Part shown: in pieces, positions 16,541 to 25,680 of the stretch
Position numbering within the stretch: the stretch's first letter is position 1
Layout: every line of letters begins with the position of its first letter
DNA from: Bradyrhizobium sp. CB2312
Lineage (GTDB): Bacteria; Pseudomonadota; Alphaproteobacteria; Rhizobiales; Xanthobacteraceae
Direction of reading: 5' to 3'
NCBI RefSeq assembly: GCF_029714425.1
Contig: NZ_CP121668.1
Span: 5,415,501 to 5,479,500, forward strand
Length of the DNA stretch: 64,000 bases
Program-made: the position numbers and the translations under genes
Notes under the pieces: generated by a model
Seen by the model: only the letters and a program-made list of their open reading frames with translations
Told to the model about the DNA's origin: nothing
The model's database searches: none

Positions 16541-16577
16541 ATATTGATCAGTATGCTGACTATCAGTATACTTGTCA
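16541..16577. promoter_or_regulatory. Probable MarR-type operator between monooxygenase and regulator genes
   Basis: ATCAGTAT occurs at 16547-16554 and 16562-16569, 15 bp apart and on the same strand, in an AT-rich segment otherwise rare here. It sits between the divergent starts. Confidence 0.5.
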
Positions 16578-16612
16578 ACGTCCTGCCTTTCCTGCCCCGA
16601 ACGGAGAATACG

Positions 16613-17077
16613 GTGAAAGACCACGACGACATGCCCGGGCATCTGGCGCGCCGGTTCCAGCAGATCGCGGTGGCGGTGTTCCTGGCGGAGGTCGGCGATG
16701 CCGGCTTCGACCTCACGCCGGTGCAATACGCCGCACTCGCGACCATCAAGGCCAATCCGGGGCTCGACCAGGTGACGCTCGCCGGCCTCATCGCCTACGA
16801 CCGCACCACCATCACCGGCGTGATCGACCGCTTGGTGCAGAAGGGTCTTGCCGAGCGCCGCGCCAGTCCGCGCGATCGCCGCGCCCGCGAGCTCGAGATC
16901 ACGGACGAGGGCCGGCGCACGCTGCGCAGGATCACGCCGGCGGTGGAGGAGGCCCAGCGCATCATGCTGCGGGGCCTCACCGCGAAAGAAGGCGACGAGC
17001 TGGTGCGACTGCTGCGCAAGGCCATCGCGGCCGGCAACGAGCTCAGCCGCGCCCCGCTGCGCGAGACCCACGCATAA
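16613..17077 (+). CDS. MarR family regulator (MobR-like)
   Basis: 154 residues, standard MarR length. It has the winged helix with DQVTLAGLIAYDRTTITGVIDRLVQKGL and the wing SPRDRRARELEITDEG. I start it at GTG 16613 with GGAG six bases upstream; the open frame to the left overlaps the operator. MarR proteins next to aromatic hydroxylases usually repress them and release on binding the substrate. That role is inferred from the divergent layout. Confidence 0.82.
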   Translation: MKDHDDMPGHLARRFQQIAVAVFLAEVGDAGFDLTPVQYAALATIKANPGLDQVTLAGLIAYDRTTITGVIDRLVQKGLAERRASPRDRRARELEITDEGRRTLRRITPAVEEAQRIMLRGLTAKEGDELVRLLRKAIAAGNELSRAPLRETHA

Positions 17078-17210
17078 TCCGGGGTTTTTGGTCCCGTCGT
17101 TTGTCCGTAATTGCCGCAGGCGTGCGAAACCTGGAACTAACCTTCGGCTGCTACCGTCGGCAACATTCGGCGCTTTACGCGCGATTAACTTTGCCGGTTG
17201 GGAGCTTGGA

Positions 17211-17645
17211 ATGCGCAGATTGGTCATTTTTGCCGCGGCGGTTGCGCTCTCGACCGTCCCTGCGCTCGCGAACGGCCATGGCGGCGGCGATGCCCCTTCT
17301 CCGCCGAAGCCCGAGGCAACCAGCGCACCAGCGAAGGTGGTCCTGACCAAGCAGGGTCCCAAGCTCGTCGATCTCAAGGGCATGACGCTCTACACGTACG
17401 AGCGCGACACCACCGGGAAGACCTCGAACTGCAACGGCAAGTGCACCGAGAGCTGGGTGCCGCTGCAGGCAACGGCCGACGCCAAGGCCGTCGGCGACTT
17501 CACCGTGATCAGCCGCAACGACGGCAGCAAGATGTGGGCGTACCGCTATCGCCCGCTCTATACGTCACCCGCCGACAAGGCGCCGGGCGATGCCAACGGC
17601 AACGCCACGACGCTGCAATGGCGCATCGCGCGGCCTGACGAGTAA
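17211..17645 (+). CDS. Secreted COG4315-type repeat protein
   Basis: 144 residues with a signal peptide (MRRLVIFAAAVALSTVPALA). The mature part has the 'KGMTLYTYERDT.GKTSNCNGKCTESWVP' pattern and the later 'KMWAYRYRPLYTS..D..PGDANG' pattern, the two halves of the 'secreted repeat of unknown function' lipoprotein family. Two Cys form the CNGKC motif. Members are periplasmic and sometimes linked to redox or metal stress. GGGAGCTTGGA precedes the ATG. Confidence 0.8.
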   Translation: MRRLVIFAAAVALSTVPALANGHGGGDAPSPPKPEATSAPAKVVLTKQGPKLVDLKGMTLYTYERDTTGKTSNCNGKCTESWVPLQATADAKAVGDFTVISRNDGSKMWAYRYRPLYTSPADKAPGDANGNATTLQWRIARPDE

Positions 17646-17663
17646 GGAGCGGCGGCAGACGGA

Positions 17664-17861
17664 TCAGCGCCCCGGCGTGCTGACCGTTTTCGCGTGCACG
17701 CTGGAATCGACCGAGGCGTAATTCACCTCCGCATTCCAATGCATGGCCACAAAGAGCGCCATGCCGGCCAGGAGCGATCCATAAAAGCCGAGTGTCGCGA
17801 GCCGCCACTTCCGGACAACACGGCGGTCAGTCTCATTCAATGGATGAAAGAATTTCTGCAT
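17664..17861 (-). CDS. Small single-pass membrane protein, hypothetical
   Basis: 65 residues: a basic N-terminus (NETDRRVVRKWR), one membrane helix (LATLGFYGSLLAGMALFVAMHW), then a short polar tail. GGAGGC precedes the ATG at 17861. It converges on the COG4315 gene; function unknown. Confidence 0.6.
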   Translation of the reverse strand: MQKFFHPLNETDRRVVRKWRLATLGFYGSLLAGMALFVAMHWNAEVNYASVDSSVHAKTVSTPGR

Positions 17862-18007
17862 GATGCCTCCGATGGCAACGAGCCATCGGGGCATAACGCA
17901 ACCGCAGCAAAAAGACTGTGAGGTATTTCACTCTGGACGAAGCGCCGATCGCGCGCGCCTTCACGCTTGAGTGAGCGCCGCGACCGCTACGCGCAGAATC
18001 CCGCGCC

Positions 18008-18661
18008 TTACCCGTGCCAGCTGGGCCCCGCCTCGACCCTCGCGTTCTGGCCCGGCGGCAACACCACGACGGTCGAATTGAGCTTCACCCGGTCGTAGAG
18101 ATCGATCACGTCCTCATTGCGCATCCGGATGCAGCCGGACGAGATCGCCTGCCCGATATATTCGGGCTGGTTGGTGCCGTGGATTCGGTAGAGCGTGTCC
18201 TTGTTGCCGACATAGAGATAGATGCCGCGCGCGCCCAGCGGATTGGCGGGCCCGCCGCGAACGCGCGCCGGATACGGCCCGAGCCGCGCCTGGATTTCTG
18301 CGGTCGGCACCCAGTCCGGCCATTCCGCGAGACGCCCGACGCGCGCGACGCCGGAGAAGGCCATCGCCTCCTCGCCGACCGCGACGCCGTAGCGGATCGC
18401 CTTGCCGTCGGGCAGCACGTAATAGAGATAGCGCGCGTCGGTATCGACCAGGATCGTGCCCGGCTGCTCCTTGCGTGGATAGTCGACGATGTGACGCAGA
18501 TATTGCTCAGGCACACTGGCCTGCGCGTAAGGCGTGTGCGCGAGCAACTGCCGGTCGCGCAACGTCATGCTCGCATCCGTCGATGGCGAGAGCGTCGTCT
18601 GCACGCAGCCGCCAAGCGGCAGCAAGGCAACGACGAGCAAAGTGATCAGAGATTTTGGCAC
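18008..18661 (-). CDS. L,D-transpeptidase (YkuD family) lipoprotein
   Basis: 217 residues. It begins at GTG with a lipoprotein signal (LITLLVVALLPLGGC), so it should be lipid-anchored. The YkuD domain (about 80-205) ends in the catalytic block HGTNQPEYIGQAISSGCIRM, where the Cys of SSGC is the nucleophile and the HGT His assists. It makes 3-3 cross-links in peptidoglycan or attaches proteins to it. An upstream in-frame extension was rejected because it would bury the lipobox. The second LDT-like gene at 35270 is unrelated in family. Confidence 0.85.
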   Translation of the reverse strand: MPKSLITLLVVALLPLGGCVQTTLSPSTDASMTLRDRQLLAHTPYAQASVPEQYLRHIVDYPRKEQPGTILVDTDARYLYYVLPDGKAIRYGVAVGEEAMAFSGVARVGRLAEWPDWVPTAEIQARLGPYPARVRGGPANPLGARGIYLYVGNKDTLYRIHGTNQPEYIGQAISSGCIRMRNEDVIDLYDRVKLNSTVVVLPPGQNARVEAGPSWHG

Positions 18662-18938
18662 CACCGGCCCCCCGATAGCAGATAGCAGCAGCGCCCCCAG
18701 CCGCTCCAGATGCTGCCCAAATCGTGCTGAAAACAAGGCAGACCGGGAACAATTGCGCGTGTTCAATCGACCGGGTTCCATCACCACAAACGGCGGAAGA
18801 GCGCCGCATCATCTCCACCCCCTCGCCTTGCTTTGGTCAAACCCGGCTGGACTCGTGCGTCATGGGACTTGGGAATGGGCTCACCTCAACGAATCGGCTC
18901 GCGCCAATGCGGACGAAGAGCGCTTCAAAGGAGCTGCG

Positions 18939-19949
18939 ATGCTCGCGACGCTGAACAGCAAGCAAATCGTCGATGAGATCGTGAAGGACACGATCAAGGA
19001 CAACGATCCGCACGATGCGGTTCAGATTTCGCCGGATATGGTGCTGGCTTCACGCCCCATCAGCGTTTCTCCGACGCTGGCGCCTGACATCGCGACTCGC
19101 CCGGAGCCGAAGTTCGCGCCGGAGCAAAAGATCAGCATCGTCTACGGGCCCCAAGCTGCGGCCCCGTCGGTCGACACCGCGGTGCGCGTCGAGGCCGGCG
19201 ATGGTCACGGCCGGCGGAAGCGATCCGCAGTCGGCACATGGTTGCGCGGCGCATCTGTCGCATTTCTGTTTGCGGGCGGCAGCGCGGCGGCCGCGATCGC
19301 CTGGGAGCAGCACGGCGACACCGCAAGGCAGATGCTCGCGCAATGGACACCGGCATTGGCCTCGCTGCTGCCTTCGACATCGCAGCTGCTGCCTTCGACA
19401 CCGCAGACGGCGCCGGTCGCCGCTGCACAGGCCGCCCCGCCCGCGGCAGTTGAGGCCCCGCCTACGGCGATCGATCAAACCGCCGATCAATCTGCCTCGC
19501 CGCCTCCGGCTCAACCTACGGCCGCCACCGCAGCAACGCAGCCCGATGCGACGCAATCGATGGAGTCGATGACGCGCGACATGGCCGCGATGGCGCAGCA
19601 GATCGAGCAGCTCAAGACGACCATCGCCGAGTTGAAGGCCGGCCAGGAGCAGCTGGCCCGCGAGATGACCAAGCCGCCAGTGCCGAAGCCCGTGGCCGAG
19701 GTCAAGCCAGTCGATCCGCGCGCACGCGTGTCTGCGATTCCGCCGCGGCCCGCACCGCCGCCGGTTCGCAAACCGAAGCCGGTCGTGTCGCGCACCTACA
19801 TGCCGCCCTACTCGCCCGCACCGCTCGCGCCACCGCCGCCGCCATCACAGGCAGCCGCGGCACCGCCGCCGGTCGCGCCCGTGACGACGACGCAGGCTGT
19901 TGCCGATGACGACGGACCAGTCGTGCGTCCGCCGATGCCGGTGCACTAG
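18939..19949 (+). CDS. Hypothetical single-pass membrane protein with coiled coil and Pro-rich tail
   Basis: 336 residues. After a soluble N-terminal part (about 1-95) there is one membrane segment (GASVAFLFAGGSAAAAIAW, about 103-120), an Ala/Pro/Thr-rich spacer, a short coiled coil (MTRDMAAMAQQIEQLKTTIA and ELKAGQEQL, about 205-240) and a Pro-rich C-terminus. AAAGGAG precedes the ATG. The layout suggests an inner-membrane protein with a long periplasmic arm. No known family is recognised. Confidence 0.65.
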   Translation: MLATLNSKQIVDEIVKDTIKDNDPHDAVQISPDMVLASRPISVSPTLAPDIATRPEPKFAPEQKISIVYGPQAAAPSVDTAVRVEAGDGHGRRKRSAVGTWLRGASVAFLFAGGSAAAAIAWEQHGDTARQMLAQWTPALASLLPSTSQLLPSTPQTAPVAAAQAAPPAAVEAPPTAIDQTADQSASPPPAQPTAATAATQPDATQSMESMTRDMAAMAQQIEQLKTTIAELKAGQEQLAREMTKPPVPKPVAEVKPVDPRARVSAIPPRPAPPPVRKPKPVVSRTYMPPYSPAPLAPPPPPSQAAAAPPPVAPVTTTQAVADDDGPVVRPPMPVH

Positions 19950-20369
19950 ACGAACACCAGTCAGCGTCTCTGCACGCTGTCCGAGTCGATGCGATGCGTT
20001 GAGTCCGGGTGATTACGGGAAGCGATGCTGACTCGTCTTCGCCAAGGACGCTTTCGTGAAGCAAGTTCACGACGAAAGCTTCCTTCAAGAGAAAAGGCCG
20101 TCGGGATCTATGCCGCCGGCCTTCTCTTGCAGCTGCCGGTTCCCGGAGCCCGGTTCTGCTGCAATTCCATGCTTCATGATCACGCGGACATATTTAATAA
20201 AATCTTAACGATGCCGTTCATTGCTCATCATTTCTGCGCCTTAGGCACAGAGATTGTGCGGCTTGTTCATCCGATAAATATCGACTCAGTGGTACGATCC
20301 AGCATGTTGTGAAGACTTCCGTCGAAGGCTTCCTTTTGGGAATTTGGGTCGTCACACCGGAGAATTCGG
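19950..20369. other. 420-bp intergenic region with a possible terminator
   Basis: A stem at 20086-20100 and 20117-20129 (CAAGAGAAaaGGCCG / CGGCCTTCTCTTG, 13 pairs with a two-base bulge) may end the 18939-19949 transcript. The rest is AT-richer (around 20185-20290) and probably carries the promoter of the DUF6894 gene. No gene is supported. Confidence 0.5.
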
Positions 20370-20600
20370 ATGCCATACTACTCCTTCGATCTCGTGGTTG
20401 GTGAAGAGTTCAAGAACCAGGGCGGAATCATCCTCGAAGACATCGAGGTCGCTTCGGATCGCGCCGTTCAGCTCGCATGCGAGCTGTCGCAGGTGAAGCC
20501 GGAGCTGCAGCAGAGGGGCTGCGCGGTGCGCGTCACCGATCGCGACCACAACGAGGTCTATCGCACGCCGCTCGATCCTGTGCCGGCCTGGCAGCGCTAA
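20370..20600 (+). CDS. DUF6894 family protein
   Basis: 76 residues starting MPYYSFDLVVGEEFKNQGGI. It shows the pattern 'Y.FD...G......G..L.DIE.A...A' seen in the small DUF6894 family abundant in rhizobia. Its stop codon overlaps that of the convergent SDR gene by three bases. Function unknown. Confidence 0.75.
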   Translation: MPYYSFDLVVGEEFKNQGGIILEDIEVASDRAVQLACELSQVKPELQQRGCAVRVTDRDHNEVYRTPLDPVPAWQR

Positions 20601-21382
20601 TCTTCCAGCACCGGCGCTTCGAACCAGTTCGTCAGCGACAATCCGCCGTCGACGACGAACGCTGCGCCAGTGACATAGGCTGACAGCTTGTTCGAGAGCA
20701 CTGTGAGCGCCATCGGCGCGAGGTCATTTGCTTCGCCGAGACGCCCAAGTGGAATGTGTTTCGCCAGCGAGGCATCGGCAACGAATCCGCCTGCCGCGAT
20801 CGCGCCGGGCACCAGCGCGTTGACGCGGATGTTGTGACGACCAAAGGTCTTCGCGAGCTCCTTCACCAGCATCGCCATCCCCGCCTTCGTCGTCGAATAA
20901 TGCGGCAGGTTGCGCGGCGTGCCTGCATGCAGCGAGGTGAGGAACAGGAACGAGCCGGGCCGCTTCGCCGCGATCAACCGTTTTGCAAGTTCGCGCGCCA
21001 GATGAAAGCCGGCGTCGAGATTGACGGCGTGCATCTCCTGCCACGTCCTGCGGTCGACCGCGAGCGCATGATCGGCCTCGCGCCGCGGCGGCGAGGCGCT
21101 GTGCACGAAATGCGTGACATCGCCCAGCGCGGCATGCGCTGAGGCCAGCAGCTCGTCGCAAGCCTCGAGCTTCGCGAGATCGCCGACCCAGGGCACCGCC
21201 AGCTCAGGCGAGCTGCTCGCGCCGATCGCGGCACTCACCCGCTCCGCGCTCACATCGGCGAACATGGTCCGGACGCCCTCGCCGACCAGGGCCAGCGCGA
21301 TCGCGCGGCCGATGCCGTTACCGGCGCCGGTGACGAGCGCGATATCGTGGGCGGGATCGAACGGGGTGCTGAACAGGCTCAT
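20597..21382 (-). CDS. Short-chain dehydrogenase/reductase (SDR)
   Basis: 261 residues, classical SDR length. The cofactor motif TGAGNGIGRAIA is near residue 18. The active-site Tyr-Lys pair is in YSTTK (about 155-159), preceded by a Ser in FLTSLHAG (about 140), and the end FVVDGGLSLTNWF is typical. The enzyme uses NAD(P) to reduce or oxidise an alcohol or ketone; the substrate is unknown. The ATG at 21382 gives the usual short leader. Confidence 0.85.
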   Translation of the reverse strand: MSLFSTPFDPAHDIALVTGAGNGIGRAIALALVGEGVRTMFADVSAERVSAAIGASSSPELAVPWVGDLAKLEACDELLASAHAALGDVTHFVHSASPPRREADHALAVDRRTWQEMHAVNLDAGFHLARELAKRLIAAKRPGSFLFLTSLHAGTPRNLPHYSTTKAGMAMLVKELAKTFGRHNIRVNALVPGAIAAGGFVADASLAKHIPLGRLGEANDLAPMALTVLSNKLSAYVTGAAFVVDGGLSLTNWFEAPVLED

Positions 21383-21514
21383 GTCGCTCTCCGTGGCCGG
21401 GATATCCGCTACGATAGCGCACCGCATCGAGGCGCCACAATTACGTCCCGGCACCATTGCGGAGCGGCCCGCCTGACGCTAGCCTCCCAAAAAAATCGAG
21501 GAGGATACCCAAGA

Positions 21515-21907
21515 ATGCGCACCGGTTTTCTGATCGCAGGCCTGTTGTTGATCGCCGCGCCGGCCCAAGCGGGCGATGCGCCAGTCCGCTCGACCTATGT
21601 GACGATGGTCCTGCAGGCCTTCGCCGCCAAGGTCGAATGCCCAGGCACGGATCTCGTTTATCAGGACCTCGTGCAGAAGGCACAGCAGATGCAGCTGCCC
21701 GACGGCACCACCGAGAAGGTGCGCAAGGCGATCGCCTGGATGCACACTGGCGGCAAGATGGGCGAGAAGCAGGACGACGATCTAATGGCCGAGGTCGCGG
21801 TGGCGACGCAGGCAACCGACATGGATCAGCGCCGCCTCGGCATGCCCGGCTGGTGCGAGGCACAGAAGACCAATCTCGCCGGCCTGATCCGCAGCAAGGG
21901 CGGCTAG
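21515..21907 (+). CDS. Secreted hypothetical protein
   Basis: 130 residues with a clean signal peptide (MRTGFLIAGLLLIAAPAQAG). The mature part is soluble and helical with two Cys (VECPGTD, PGWCEAQ) that could form a disulfide. GAGGAGG precedes the ATG. It lies 88 bp before a larger secreted-protein gene, and the two may form an operon. Family not recognised. Confidence 0.65.
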   Translation: MRTGFLIAGLLLIAAPAQAGDAPVRSTYVTMVLQAFAAKVECPGTDLVYQDLVQKAQQMQLPDGTTEKVRKAIAWMHTGGKMGEKQDDDLMAEVAVATQATDMDQRRLGMPGWCEAQKTNLAGLIRSKGG

Positions 21908-21995
21908 CCGCCCTCGGCGGCCCGGCTTTGCCGGTGAACCTTGGCGCGCCCCTCCGAGTCCAATGCTTCGAGCTGAGGACAATGCGAGAGGGGCC

Positions 21996-23126
21996 ATGTC
22001 TGCCGATATGCTTTGGACGCGCCGGATGGCGGCGCTTGCGGCACTCGTCGCCGCCAATTTGGCCCTCCCCGCTTTTGCCGCGACCGCGGACAATCCGGTC
22101 GCCGGCAAGCAAGTGCGCTTTCCGCAAGGGGTATGGAGCGCCCTGCCCCAGATCGGCCCTGACGGCAAGGTGAGGCAATGCGTGCTGATTGCGCCGAGGC
22201 AACGCAGCAAGGCGGGCGGCAAGGTCGACACCGCCTTCGCCCTCAACATCAGCCGCGGCTCGGGCCTCTCCCTCATGTTGATGGATGACGGCATGCCGAG
22301 CGAACGCGTGCTGGACGACCAGGCCGAGATCGTCATCGACGGCCGCAGCTTCCCCGCGATCGGCTTCCCGGTCGGCAACGCCTTCGCGCTGCATCCGGGC
22401 GATGCCGAGGGCATGCTGGCGGCACTCGGCAAGGCGCGGGACGTCACGCTGCGCTCGGACGGGGCCGGCGTCGATTCCGGACCGATCGCACTCAATCTGC
22501 CGGCGGATGCGCTGAGCTGGCTGAAGCAATGCGGCAAGACCTTTGACATCGCGATCGACAAGCCGACCGATCCCGATGCGCCGGAGCTGCCGGCGGCGCT
22601 GCCGCGCTCGCCGAAGGTCGCGGTGATGCAGCAGACGCCGGCCGGCCCGCCCGGGATCGAGGACAAGCAGAAGATCGAAGGCTGGGATGCATCCGAGCTG
22701 CGCAACGGCGACGGGGCGATCGTCGCCTGCTTCATCCGCCGGCGCTATCTCATCGGCACGGACGCGCCCGCGCCGCAACGCCGTCTCGGGATATTCCTGA
22801 TCGTCAGCCGCGCGAAGGGGCTGACCATGATGCTGAAGGATTCCAAGCTCAACCGGCCGGAAGGCCAGGCCATCGAGGCGACGCTGAGAATCGGCAATGC
22901 GCCGTTCGAGGCGTTCTCCGCGCAGGTCGAGGGCCCCGACGAGATCGGTCTATTCCCGCAGCATGGGGCCGCGTTGGCCGAAGCGATCGAGACGGGTTCG
23001 GTCCTGGCGATCAAGGCCAAGACGATCGAGGACAATTACGAGTTCTCGGTGCACCCGGGCGTGATCGGCTGGCTGCGCGCCTGCGCCAGGCGCAACGCCA
23101 TTGCCATCGAGCTCGCCGGACGATGA
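21996..23126 (+). CDS. Secreted hypothetical protein with internal duplication
   Basis: 376 residues. The signal peptide is AALAALVAANLALPAFAA (about 12-29). Two homologous halves follow: about 46-188 and 229-373. Each has W...(G)DG....C near its start, then SRGSGLSLMLMDD or SRAKGLTMMLKDS, and ends LSWLKQCGKTFDIAID or IGWLRACARRNAIAIE. Each half loosely resembles invasion-associated locus B (IalB) modules, a resemblance I cannot confirm. GAGAGGGG precedes the ATG at 21996. The duplication is visible in the sequence; the function is not. Confidence 0.7.
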   Translation: MSADMLWTRRMAALAALVAANLALPAFAATADNPVAGKQVRFPQGVWSALPQIGPDGKVRQCVLIAPRQRSKAGGKVDTAFALNISRGSGLSLMLMDDGMPSERVLDDQAEIVIDGRSFPAIGFPVGNAFALHPGDAEGMLAALGKARDVTLRSDGAGVDSGPIALNLPADALSWLKQCGKTFDIAIDKPTDPDAPELPAALPRSPKVAVMQQTPAGPPGIEDKQKIEGWDASELRNGDGAIVACFIRRRYLIGTDAPAPQRRLGIFLIVSRAKGLTMMLKDSKLNRPEGQAIEATLRIGNAPFEAFSAQVEGPDEIGLFPQHGAALAEAIETGSVLAIKAKTIEDNYEFSVHPGVIGWLRACARRNAIAIELAGR

Positions 23127-23221
23127 GGCGCCGTTAAGCATCGCGGCGTGGAACCGCCGCGTTGGCAAATATTCGTCACAATCGTCACCAGCATGCGGCC
23201 TGCTTCGAACAGGAGCACCGC

Positions 23222-23473
23222 ATGCGAATTGCCAACCTCGTTTTCGCCGGAGCTCTCATGGCCGGCTCCGTGCTGACTGCCCCGGCACCGGCGAAGAATA
23301 CCGAAGCCCAGAAAGGCGAGGACAAATCGGCCCCGTCGTCATCGTGCAGCGCCTATCAGCAGGCAGCGGACGGATCGTGGGAGCAGCTGCCCTGCAAGGA
23401 AACCGGCGAGCGCGCCCAGCCGCAGACGCAACACCGCGCCCCGGCACAAGGACCGGATCACGAGGAGCGCTGA
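23222..23473 (+). CDS. Small secreted hypothetical protein
   Basis: 83 residues with signal peptide (MRIANLVFAGALMAGSVLTA). The mature part is short and hydrophilic with two Cys (SSCSAYQQAADGSWEQLPCK). CAGGAG precedes the ATG. Function unknown; it is probably periplasmic. Confidence 0.6.
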   Translation: MRIANLVFAGALMAGSVLTAPAPAKNTEAQKGEDKSAPSSSCSAYQQAADGSWEQLPCKETGERAQPQTQHRAPAQGPDHEER

Positions 23474-23489
23474 CCGGCCGTTTCCGCGG

Positions 23490-23675
23490 TCAGCCCTGGG
23501 TAGGGCCGCGCATGATCTTCATGGCGGCCTCGATGTGGCGCCATTCGTTGGCCTCATCGGCCTCGCCGCGGCCCTCGCAGGCCTGGGCCTGCTCGGCGGC
23601 CTTCGCAATCGCAGCGAAGCCGTGCTTTTCCAGCATCTGGCGCGCGATGGTGTGGACCTGGACCTCGGACATCAT
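23490..23675 (-). CDS. Small conserved hypothetical protein
   Basis: 61 residues, soluble and helical (VHTIARQMLEKHGFAAIAKA, WRHIEAAMKIMRG). GGAG precedes the paired ATG start codons. It resembles short proteins found widely in Bradyrhizobium, without assigned role. Confidence 0.6.
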   Translation of the reverse strand: MMSEVQVHTIARQMLEKHGFAAIAKAAEQAQACEGRGEADEANEWRHIEAAMKIMRGPTQG

Positions 23676-23788
23676 GGGCGCTCTCCTATTTCAGGAAACC
23701 GCGGCGCCTGGCTCGGCGCTCCGCGGTCTCTGACAACGATCGAGCCGCCGCCCTCGTTCCGCGCCGGTCCACATCCACACAACAACAA

Positions 23789-23818
23789 AGGCGGCCCGCC
23801 ATGCCCGGCGGACCGCCT
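23789..23818 (-). terminator. Terminator of the minCDE operon
   Basis: On the minus strand, AGGCGGTCCGCC and GGCGGGCCGCCT form a 12-bp stem with one G-T pair, followed by TTGTTGTTG. It lies about 50 bp past the minE stop. Confidence 0.75.
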
Positions 23819-23866
23819 GTTCACCCACCCCAAGTACGCCAAGGTTGGCAGCCTTCGTCAGGTCCC

Positions 23867-24148
23867 CTACCCGACGGCGACCCTCTTGCGCTCGATATCG
23901 TTGGGCACCTCGATATCGACCTCCAGGGTCGAGACCTCGTCGCCGCGCTCGAGCCGGACGATGACCTTGGTCGGATCCAGCGTGACATGCCTGGAAACGA
24001 CGGCGAGGATTTCCTCACGCAGCACACCGAGCAGATCGGGCTGGCCGCGCAGTCCGCGTTCATGCGCAAGCAGGATCTGCAACCGTTCGCGGGCGACCGG
24101 TGCGGAGGCTTTCTTGCCGCGAAGAAGTCGAAGCAGACCCATGCTCAT
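23867..24148 (-). CDS. minE: Cell division topological specificity factor MinE
   Basis: 93 residues. MinE stimulates MinD ATPase and drives pole-to-pole oscillation so that FtsZ assembles at midcell. The N-terminal membrane/MinD-binding part ([29 protein letters not shown]) and the C-terminal dimer domain ([26 protein letters not shown]) are both intact. The start overlaps the minD stop by four bases, so translation is coupled; minC-minD-minE is the usual order. Confidence 0.93.
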   Translation of the reverse strand: MSMGLLRLLRGKKASAPVARERLQILLAHERGLRGQPDLLGVLREEILAVVSRHVTLDPTKVIVRLERGDEVSTLEVDIEVPNDIERKRVAVG

Positions 24149-24960
24149 GCAGCCCTCCGTCGCAGCAGGCGATCCATCAGACGCCTGCGCTCGGCGGGAA
24201 CATGCATCGTCACGCTCTCACCGCAGAGGCGCTTGGCCGCGTCCATATAGGCCCGCGCCGGCGCACCATCCGCGTTCGAGAGCGTCACCGGCGTGCCGAC
24301 GTTGGAGGCCTTCAACACGTCCTGGCTCTCGGGGATGATGCCGAGCAAGGGCGTTGCGAGGATTTCCAGGATGTCGTCGATCGTCAGCATCTCGCCGCGC
24401 GCGGCGCGGGAGGCATCGTAGCGCGTGATGAGAATGTGCTTCTCGACGCGCTCGCCCTTCTCGGCCCGCACGGTCTTGGAATCGAGCATGCCGATGATGC
24501 GGTCGGAATCGCGCACCGAGGAGACCTCCGGATTGGTCACGATCACGGCCTCGTCCGCGAAGCGCATCGCCATGGAGGCGCCGCGCTCGATGCCGGCCGG
24601 GCTGTCGCAGATCACCCAGTCGAAGCGGCTGCGCAGCTCGGCGATGACCTTGCCCACCCCCTCTTCGGTCAGCGCGTCCTTGTCGCGCGTCTGCGAGGCC
24701 GGCAGCAGCCAGAGGTTATCGAGCCGCTTGTCCTTGATCAGCGCCTGCGGGAGTTTCGCGACGCCCTGCACCACGTTGATGAGGTCGAACACCACGCGGC
24801 GTTCGGCGCCCATCACAAGGTCGAGGTTGCGCAGGCCGACGTCGAAATCGACGACGACGACCTTGTCGCCACGTTGCGCGAGCGCAGCCCCTAGCGCGGC
24901 GGTCGTCGTAGTCTTGCCGACCCCGCCCTTGCCTGACGTCACGACCAGTACCTTACTCAT
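24145..24960 (-). CDS. minD: Septum site-determining ATPase MinD
   Basis: 271 residues. The deviant Walker A motif is GKGGVGKTT (about 10-18), with switch residues in [14 protein letters not shown] and [13 protein letters not shown]. The C-terminal amphipathic membrane-targeting helix is basic ([14 protein letters not shown]). ATP-bound MinD binds the inner membrane and recruits MinC. It lies between minC and minE in one operon. Confidence 0.95.
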   Translation of the reverse strand: MSKVLVVTSGKGGVGKTTTTAALGAALAQRGDKVVVVDFDVGLRNLDLVMGAERRVVFDLINVVQGVAKLPQALIKDKRLDNLWLLPASQTRDKDALTEEGVGKVIAELRSRFDWVICDSPAGIERGASMAMRFADEAVIVTNPEVSSVRDSDRIIGMLDSKTVRAEKGERVEKHILITRYDASRAARGEMLTIDDILEILATPLLGIIPESQDVLKASNVGTPVTLSNADGAPARAYMDAAKRLCGESVTMHVPAERRRLMDRLLRRRAA

Positions 24961-24981
24961 CTGAAATGTCTCCTTTGCTGG

Positions 24982-25680
24982 TCAGTTCAGTGCTGTAATT
25001 CGCATGGTATTCCCCTGCAGCCAGGCCTGCGCCGGCTTGCCGCGCAAGGCGGCATCGATGTCGTCCGCAGTCTGGTAAAACCCATCAATTGCAAGCAGTT
25101 CGGCCTCGATCTTCTGACAATAAATCCGCGCGCTCTTGTGCCCATTGACGCCCGCCATGGCGCGGCCGCGCAGCGCGCCATAGATGTGAATGGAGCCGCC
25201 GGCGACGACCTCGGCACCGGAACCGACCGAGCCGAGAATGGTGACGTCGCCTTCGGGAAAGATCACGGTCTGGCCGGAGCGCACGGGCGCCTCGAGCAGC
25301 AGCGAGGTCGGCTTGGCATCGGCCTTCGCCTCAGGCTTCTTCGGCGCGCTCGGCTCGACCACGCAGCTGCGCCCGCCCGAGAGCAGCGGCGGCATCGCCG
25401 GCGTCAGCCGCGATTCGTCCACGCCCTCGATGCCGAGCACGCGGATGTTGCGGTCCTGAAGGCTGGTGAGTAGATGGCCGATGCCGGACTGGCTAAGGTC
25501 GACCGAGGACAGGTCCACCACCACCGGCCGGCCGACGAAGAAGCCCGGCGAGCGGGCGATCGTGGTATCGATCTCCTGCAGCCAGTCCTGAATCGGAACC
25601 GTCGGCACGAACACGAAGGCCACATAGGAGCGCCCGCGCAGGCGCACCATTTGGCGTTGGACTTTTGCTGCAGCCTCCAT
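24982..25680 (-). CDS. minC: Septum formation inhibitor MinC
   Basis: 232 residues. The N-terminal FtsZ-inhibiting domain (about 1-105) and the C-terminal beta-helix MinD-binding domain (about 125-230) are joined by a Lys/Ala/Pro linker. The C-domain has VRSGQTVIFPEGDVTILGSV, SGAEVVAGGSIHIYGALRGRAM and SARIYCQKIEAELLAIDG, all characteristic. It blocks FtsZ ring assembly near poles. It is the first gene of the operon, 21 bp before minD. Confidence 0.93.
   Translation of the reverse strand: MEAAAKVQRQMVRLRGRSYVAFVFVPTVPIQDWLQEIDTTIARSPGFFVGRPVVVDLSSVDLSQSGIGHLLTSLQDRNIRVLGIEGVDESRLTPAMPPLLSGGRSCVVEPSAPKKPEAKADAKPTSLLLEAPVRSGQTVIFPEGDVTILGSVGSGAEVVAGGSIHIYGALRGRAMAGVNGHKSARIYCQKIEAELLAIDGFYQTADDIDAALRGKPAQAWLQGNTMRITALN

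Noticed and set aside
15340..17346. A 668-codon open frame antisense to the MobA-like gene and across the MarR gene
   Set aside because: No domain is recognisable, and the frame crosses a clear divergent promoter; the minus- and plus-strand genes explain the region.
21441..22778. A long minus-strand frame across two secreted-protein genes
   Set aside because: Arg-rich, no signal peptide or domain; the plus-strand genes have ribosome sites and signal peptides.
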